This document shows positions 5,232 to 8,799 of a stretch of DNA of 8,799 nt, in pieces; positions within the stretch are counted from its first letter, which is position 1; each line of letters starts with the position of its first letter. The notes under the pieces are model-generated. The model was not told the origin of the DNA. It saw only the letters and a program-made list of their open reading frames with translations, and ran no database searches. Made by a program: the position numbers and the translations under genes. The stretch comes from CAYWOS01 sp964459985 (GTDB lineage Bacteria; Bacillota; Clostridia; Christensenellales; Aristaeellaceae). The stretch is from the NCBI GenBank assembly GCA_964459985.1, contig CAYWOS010000065.1:1-8799 (forward strand). The letters are read 5' to 3'.

Positions 5232-6962
5232 TTACAGTCTTTTGATTTGCCCGATATCGGCCTCCGTGCAGGTGACGACCGCCGTTTTCTGGTTGGTGTA
5301 GATCACGAACCCGGGCGCCGCGCCCGAGGGCTTTTTGACATACTTGCGCAGCGTGTAATCGACGGGCACCGCCGCGCCGCGCCCCTTGGAGAATAAGGCG
5401 GCCAGTTTGAGCGCGCACGCGAGCGTCCCGTCCGGCGCCTCCTGCCCGTCCAGCCGCACGAGGACGTGCGAGCCGGGCATGTCCTTGGCGTGCAGCCACA
5501 GATCGCCGCCGCGCGCCGAGGCGGTCAGGCGCTCGTTCTGCACGGCGTTCTTGCCTACGTAGATGGACAGCCCCTCGGGCGACAGGAACGCCGCCGGCCG
5601 GCTCTCGGGGCGCTTGTTCCTGCCGCGCTGCGGCGCGCGGCGCATGAGGCCCGCGCCCTCGAGCACCGTCCTTACGTCGGTCAGATCGCTTTCGTCCTCG
5701 CAGCTGTCCAGATCGCTCATCGCGTTTTCCAATAGATCGATCTCGGCGAGCGTTTTTTCCTTTTGCTCGGCGGCGAGCTTGCGCGCGGCGCGCGCCTTGC
5801 GGTATTTTTTGAAGTAGAGCTGCGCGTTCTGCGCGGGCGTGAGCGCGATATCGAGCGGGATGTCGACGGTTCCGCCGTTTTCGTCGTAGAAATTTTGCAG
5901 CGCCGCGCTTTTCGCGCCGCGCGGGACGAGATGCGCCTGCGCCGTGAGCAGTTCGCCCCACACGCGGTATTCCTCCATGCGCGCGCTGTCGGCGAGCTCC
6001 TCCTCCTGCAGCGCCAGCTTGCGTCCGGCGCGCTCGATATGCGTTTTGATCAGGCGGCGGAGCGCCGTCGAGCGCTGCGTCATGCGGTCGCGGCGGTCGC
6101 GGCCGCAGAAATACGCGTCAAGCGCCGCGCAGAGCGATGAAAAGGGCTTTTGCAGCGCCGTGTCGCGGGACAGGTAGGGGAAGGGATACACGTCGATGAT
6201 CGCGCCTTCGCCGTCATACTGCGCCGTCGGCTGAAAGAGCGAGGGCAGCGAATCGAGGAATGCGCGCAGGCGATCGGCGGCGGCGCGCGCGTCGATATCC
6301 GATACGCCCGGCTTTTGCAGCCCCGTCAGGCGGAAGGCGATTTCGCCCGCCGTGGCCGCCGACAGTCCGCGCAGCGTCCTTTGCAGCGCCAGATCGAGCC
6401 GGCCTTCCTCGCGCGACAGGCGGGTGAAAATCTCCTCCGCCGACGCCGAAAGCGGCAGGTTGTCCTGCTCGGGCGGCATCTCGAACGCCACGCCGGGCAG
6501 CGCCTGCCTCACGCGGCTCATTTCGCGCGTGACGTGGCGGACGGCGTCGATCACGCGCCCGGATTGCACGAGCGTCAGGTTGCTGTGCCGGCCCATCAGC
6601 TCGAGGTACATTTCTCTCTGCGCGCTCTCGCCCAGTTCGTCGCGGTTTTCGATCACGATTTTGAGGATGCGGTCGCCGCGCTCCTGCGTGAGCGACAGGA
6701 TTCTGCCGCCGACCAGATGCTTGCGCATCAGCATGCAGAACATCGGCGCGTCGGGCGGATTGACGTACGTCTGATCGGTCAGGTGCGCGCGCGCGTAGGC
6801 GGGCGACGCCGACAAAAGCAGCCGCGCGTTGCGCCCGCCGGCGCGCGCAAACAAAAGCAGCATATCCTTTTCGGGCTGCGTGACGCGGTCGACGCGCCCG
6901 CCGGCGAGCGCGCCGTTTAATTCCTCGGCGAGAAAACCGATGAGAAGTCCGTCGGTCGGCAT
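5232..6962 (-). CDS. rqcH: Rqc2/RqcH homologue, NFACT-family ribosome quality control protein (576 aa)
   Basis: Binds 50S subunits carrying stalled nascent chains and recruits tRNA-Ala to add C-terminal alanine tails that mark the peptide for degradation; older annotations call it fibronectin-binding protein FbpA. The N-terminal NFACT-N domain (about 1-200) has the family features GLLIGFLAEEL, LLLSASPAYAR at 48-58, PPDAPMFCMLMRKH at 69-82 and ELMGRHSN at 121-128. The D97-R98 pair, essential for alanine tailing in B. subtilis RqcH, is present at the same residue numbers. A helix-hairpin-helix-like middle (about 170-240) is followed by coiled-coil arms (about 300-425, rich in Arg, Glu and Ala) and an NFACT-R domain (about 455-565) with LWLHAKDMPGSHV at 488-500. 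Length matches the family (about 570). AGAGGA at 6967-6972 gives a well-spaced ribosome binding site. It is third in the dnaX operon. Confidence 0.95.
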   Translation of the reverse strand: MPTDGLLIGFLAEELNGALAGGRVDRVTQPEKDMLLLFARAGGRNARLLLSASPAYARAHLTDQTYVNPPDAPMFCMLMRKHLVGGRILSLTQERGDRILKIVIENRDELGESAQREMYLELMGRHSNLTLVQSGRVIDAVRHVTREMSRVRQALPGVAFEMPPEQDNLPLSASAEEIFTRLSREEGRLDLALQRTLRGLSAATAGEIAFRLTGLQKPGVSDIDARAAADRLRAFLDSLPSLFQPTAQYDGEGAIIDVYPFPYLSRDTALQKPFSSLCAALDAYFCGRDRRDRMTQRSTALRRLIKTHIERAGRKLALQEEELADSARMEEYRVWGELLTAQAHLVPRGAKSAALQNFYDENGGTVDIPLDIALTPAQNAQLYFKKYRKARAARKLAAEQKEKTLAEIDLLENAMSDLDSCEDESDLTDVRTVLEGAGLMRRAPQRGRNKRPESRPAAFLSPEGLSIYVGKNAVQNERLTASARGGDLWLHAKDMPGSHVLVRLDGQEAPDGTLACALKLAALFSKGRGAAVPVDYTLRKYVKKPSGAAPGFVIYTNQKTAVVTCTEADIGQIKRL

Positions 6963-6970
6963 ATTATCCT

Positions 6971-7270
6971 CTAATCCTCGTCAAACGTCGTTCTTTTTTT
7001 CTTTTTGTCGGGATCGATAAACTCGACCTCCATGCGCTCGTAGGGAAATTCTTCCATAAAATGCTCGGGCAAAAAGCGCGTCTGGCGGAAATCCCGCCAA
7101 TCGCACAGGTGGCGGGGCAGTACCATCGGGCGCGGCACGTCCAATTCGCGGCACGCCTCGATCAGCGCCTCCTGCCAGTCGTCGTACTCGCAGTGTACCG
7201 TTTTGGACCGGTCGATTCGCTGATGCCTGATCAGCCGTGCCCAGATTGCCGTCGTCGCCTGATCGCTCAT
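6971..7270 (-). CDS. Conserved hypothetical protein, 99 aa, coupled to dnaX
   Basis: Small soluble protein of unknown function. The start ATG lies in an ATGA overlap with the dnaX stop, and GAGGTG at 7276-7281 sits 5 nt upstream as a ribosome binding site inside the dnaX end. The protein has no signal peptide or membrane segment. Visible features are an N-terminal WARLIRHQRI segment, a Trp/Glu-rich middle (DDWQEAL, LDVPRPM), an LPEHFMEEF stretch followed by a ERMEVEFIDPDK strand, and a Lys-rich, acidic tail. From memory, similar small proteins with the same LPEHF and EIEFID segments occur in many Clostridia as 'hypothetical protein'; I do not know an assigned function. The rqcH start follows 8 bp after its stop, so it sits within the same transcript as replication and ribosome-rescue genes. 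The codon use and overlap make it a real gene; the role cannot be inferred from sequence. Confidence 0.88.
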   Translation of the reverse strand: MSDQATTAIWARLIRHQRIDRSKTVHCEYDDWQEALIEACRELDVPRPMVLPRHLCDWRDFRQTRFLPEHFMEEFPYERMEVEFIDPDKKKKRTTFDED

Positions 7271-8799
7271 TCGTCCACCTCGATTTTATCGCGGCCGAAC
7301 GCCGCCGTCAATTCGTCGATCGCCTTCGCCGCGCGCTTTTCCCCGTCGGTATCGCGCGGCGCGGCGCGCGACGCCGCCTCGAAGCGCGCGTTCGCCGCGC
7401 CGGCGTCGTTCAGGTATTTTTCCATGGCCGCGCGGCGCGATTCGCTGTTGAGCATGTCGGCGAAAAAGCCCTGTCCCTCGGGAAACTCGAAGAAGTACGT
7501 GCCGTTTTGGTATCCGCCGAACTTGCCCTGCGCGAGAAAGCCGAGCAGCGCGGGATCGCCTTTCTTGACCGCTTTCATGGCGTCGTTCCAGATATCCTTG
7601 GGCGTTTTGCCGTTTTCGGCCGGCGCGTCGGGCGCTTTATCCGCTTCGGGCGCGCTTTCCGCCGCCTGCGCGGGCTTGGGCTTGGCTTCCTTCGCCTGCC
7701 GGACCGGCTTTGGCGCTTCGATTTTCACCGCGCCGCTCTCCAGCGCGCGCAGGCGGTTTTCCATTTCGCCGATCTTTTCGAGCAGGCCGGCGATATCGGC
7801 GGTATCGGCGCGCTGGCAAGCCGACAGCGCGCAGACTTCGAGCACGGTGCGCGCCGACGACGCGTAGCGCGCGTCGGCTTCCGCCTTCATCAGCAGCGTG
7901 AGAATCCGCAGCAGCCTTTCGGAGGAAAACGCTTCCGCCTGCCGCGCGAGCCTGTCCTCGCGCGCGCTTTCCGCGCCCAAGCGGACGGCGAGCAGCAGCC
8001 GGACGCGCGCGGACAAATCGCGCAGAAACACGCCGATATCGCGCCCCGAGCGCATGATTTCGTCGATCCTGCGCAGCGTTCCGGCGGCGTCGTACGCCGC
8101 CAGCGCGTCGGTGAAATCGAACAGGAACTCCCTGTCCGCCGTGCCGAGCGCCTCGCGCACCGCTTTTTCGGTGACGTCGCCGCCCGCGCCGAGGCACATA
8201 TCCAGCAGCGAAAACGCGTCGCGCATCGCGCCGTCGGCGCTGCGCGCGATCATGTCCAGCGCTTCGTCGTCGGCGCGCGCGCCCGCCTTGTCCGCCGCCT
8301 GCCTGAGCCGCGCGGCGATCTGATCCTCGGGCAGCCGCCCGAAATCGAAGCGCTGGCAGCGCGAAAGGATGGTGGCGGGTAATTTTTGCGGCTCGGTGGT
8401 CGCCAGAATGAACACCATGTATTCGGGCGGTTCCTCGAGCGTTTTGAGCAGCGCGTTGAACGCCGCGCCCGAGAGCATGTGCACCTCGTCGATGATGTAG
8501 ACCTTGTATTTGCCGAACTGCGGCGGATAATCGACCTTCTCCAGCAGATCGCGGATTTCCTCGACGCGGCTGTTGCTGGCCGCGTCCATTTCGTACACGT
8601 CGAAGGAGGCGTCGTTCAAAAGCGTTTTGCAGGAAGCGCACTCGCCGCAGGGATCGCCGTTTTGAGGATTCGTGCAGTTGACGGCGCGCGCCATGATCTT
8701 GGCGGCGGTCGTCTTGCCCGTCCCGCGCGTGCCGCAGAACAGATAGGCGTGCGCGACGCGTCCCGCCGCGATCTGGTTGCGCAGTGTGCGGATGATCGC
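7267..8799 (-). CDS. dnaX: DNA polymerase III subunit gamma/tau (5' end outside window)
   Basis: Clamp-loader ATPase that loads the beta sliding clamp at the replication fork in the cytoplasm. The reading frame is open to the window edge; 510 codons are visible, and comparison with E. coli DnaX suggests only about 20 to 25 N-terminal residues are missing. Counting from the first visible codon, the Walker A motif GTRGTGKT is at 23-30, the zinc-binding cysteines are at 42, 51, 54 and 57 (CX8CX2CX2C), Walker B/DEVH at 104-107, a sensor-1 ATTEPQK segment near 134-139, and the SRC arginine-finger motif at 146-148. A Pro/Ala/Lys-rich linker precedes a C-terminal domain beginning IWNDAMKAVKKGD. The stop overlaps the next gene's ATG as ATGA, so the two are translationally coupled. 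I see no A-AAA-AAG slippery heptamer in frame, so an E. coli-style gamma frameshift is not supported. Identification is firm. Confidence 0.97.
   Translation of the reverse strand, partial: AIIRTLRNQIAAGRVAHAYLFCGTRGTGKTTAAKIMARAVNCTNPQNGDPCGECASCKTLLNDASFDVYEMDAASNSRVEEIRDLLEKVDYPPQFGKYKVYIIDEVHMLSGAAFNALLKTLEEPPEYMVFILATTEPQKLPATILSRCQRFDFGRLPEDQIAARLRQAADKAGARADDEALDMIARSADGAMRDAFSLLDMCLGAGGDVTEKAVREALGTADREFLFDFTDALAAYDAAGTLRRIDEIMRSGRDIGVFLRDLSARVRLLLAVRLGAESAREDRLARQAEAFSSERLLRILTLLMKAEADARYASSARTVLEVCALSACQRADTADIAGLLEKIGEMENRLRALESGAVKIEAPKPVRQAKEAKPKPAQAAESAPEADKAPDAPAENGKTPKDIWNDAMKAVKKGDPALLGFLAQGKFGGYQNGTYFFEFPEGQGFFADMLNSESRRAAMEKYLNDAGAANARFEAASRAAPRDTDGEKRAAKAIDELTAAFGRDKIEVDE

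Noticed and set aside
6150..8382. Plus-strand open frames opposite rqcH and dnaX
   Set aside because: Arg/Ala/Gln-rich shadows caused by GC-rich codons in the real genes.
7267..8799. Programmed -1 frameshift making a gamma form of DnaX
   Set aside because: The A-rich runs I found (near 7418, 8166, 8383) are not in the X-XXY-YYZ phase and no A-AAA-AAG heptamer is present.
1..8799. Defence system, mobile element or CRISPR array
   Set aside because: All eight genes are housekeeping or sugar-uptake genes with uniform GC-rich coding; no transposase, integrase, phage gene, terminal repeat or spaced repeat array was seen.

Overview
All eight genes in this window lie on the minus strand, so the biological order runs from the high coordinates to the low ones. 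The coding DNA is GC-rich with strong G/C third positions. The DnaX zinc-finger/AAA+ protein, an RqcH with the Bacillus-type D97-R98 pair, the conserved small protein after dnaX, the LplABC-type sugar importer and the strong GGAGG ribosome binding sites together suggest a GC-rich Bacillota of the Clostridia class (perhaps a gut lineage such as Christensenellales or Oscillospirales). The placement is inference and no marker in the window fixes it.

Region 1 (8799 to about 4654) is a housekeeping operon. It holds dnaX (clamp-loader tau subunit, 5' end outside the window), a 99-residue conserved protein of unknown function whose ATG overlaps the dnaX stop as ATGA, rqcH (ribosome-associated quality control, alanine tailing) 8 bp later, and a small stand-alone GyrI-like/AraC effector-binding-domain protein about 50 bp after that. 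A strong intrinsic terminator at 4654-4681 closes it. The usual dnaX neighbours ebfC and recR do not follow dnaX here.

Region 2 (4655 to 1) is a carbohydrate uptake module. A GntR-family repressor with a LacI/periplasmic-binding-type sensor domain (AraR architecture) has its own near-perfect sigma-A promoter. A second near-perfect promoter then drives two ABC permeases (LplB type and LplC/UgpE type) and an extracellular solute-binding protein, whose 3' end leaves the window at position 1. No ATPase gene is visible, as is normal for this family, where a shared MsmX-type ATPase is often used.

The most informative non-coding signal is a repeated TACGGACAA element. It occurs just upstream of the -35 box of both the regulator promoter (4644-4655) and the transporter promoter (3436-3447), in opposite orientations, with the two copies shifted by about one helical turn relative to the -35 box. 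It resembles the TTGTACGTACAA core of AraR operators and is the best candidate binding site of the repressor, linking autoregulation with control of sugar import. Other points are a solute-binding protein with no lipobox, a GC-rich intercistronic hairpin placed just before its gene, and a start-site correction for two genes. No mobile element, CRISPR array, tRNA or rRNA was seen, and no gene-free stretch longer than 300 bases exists.
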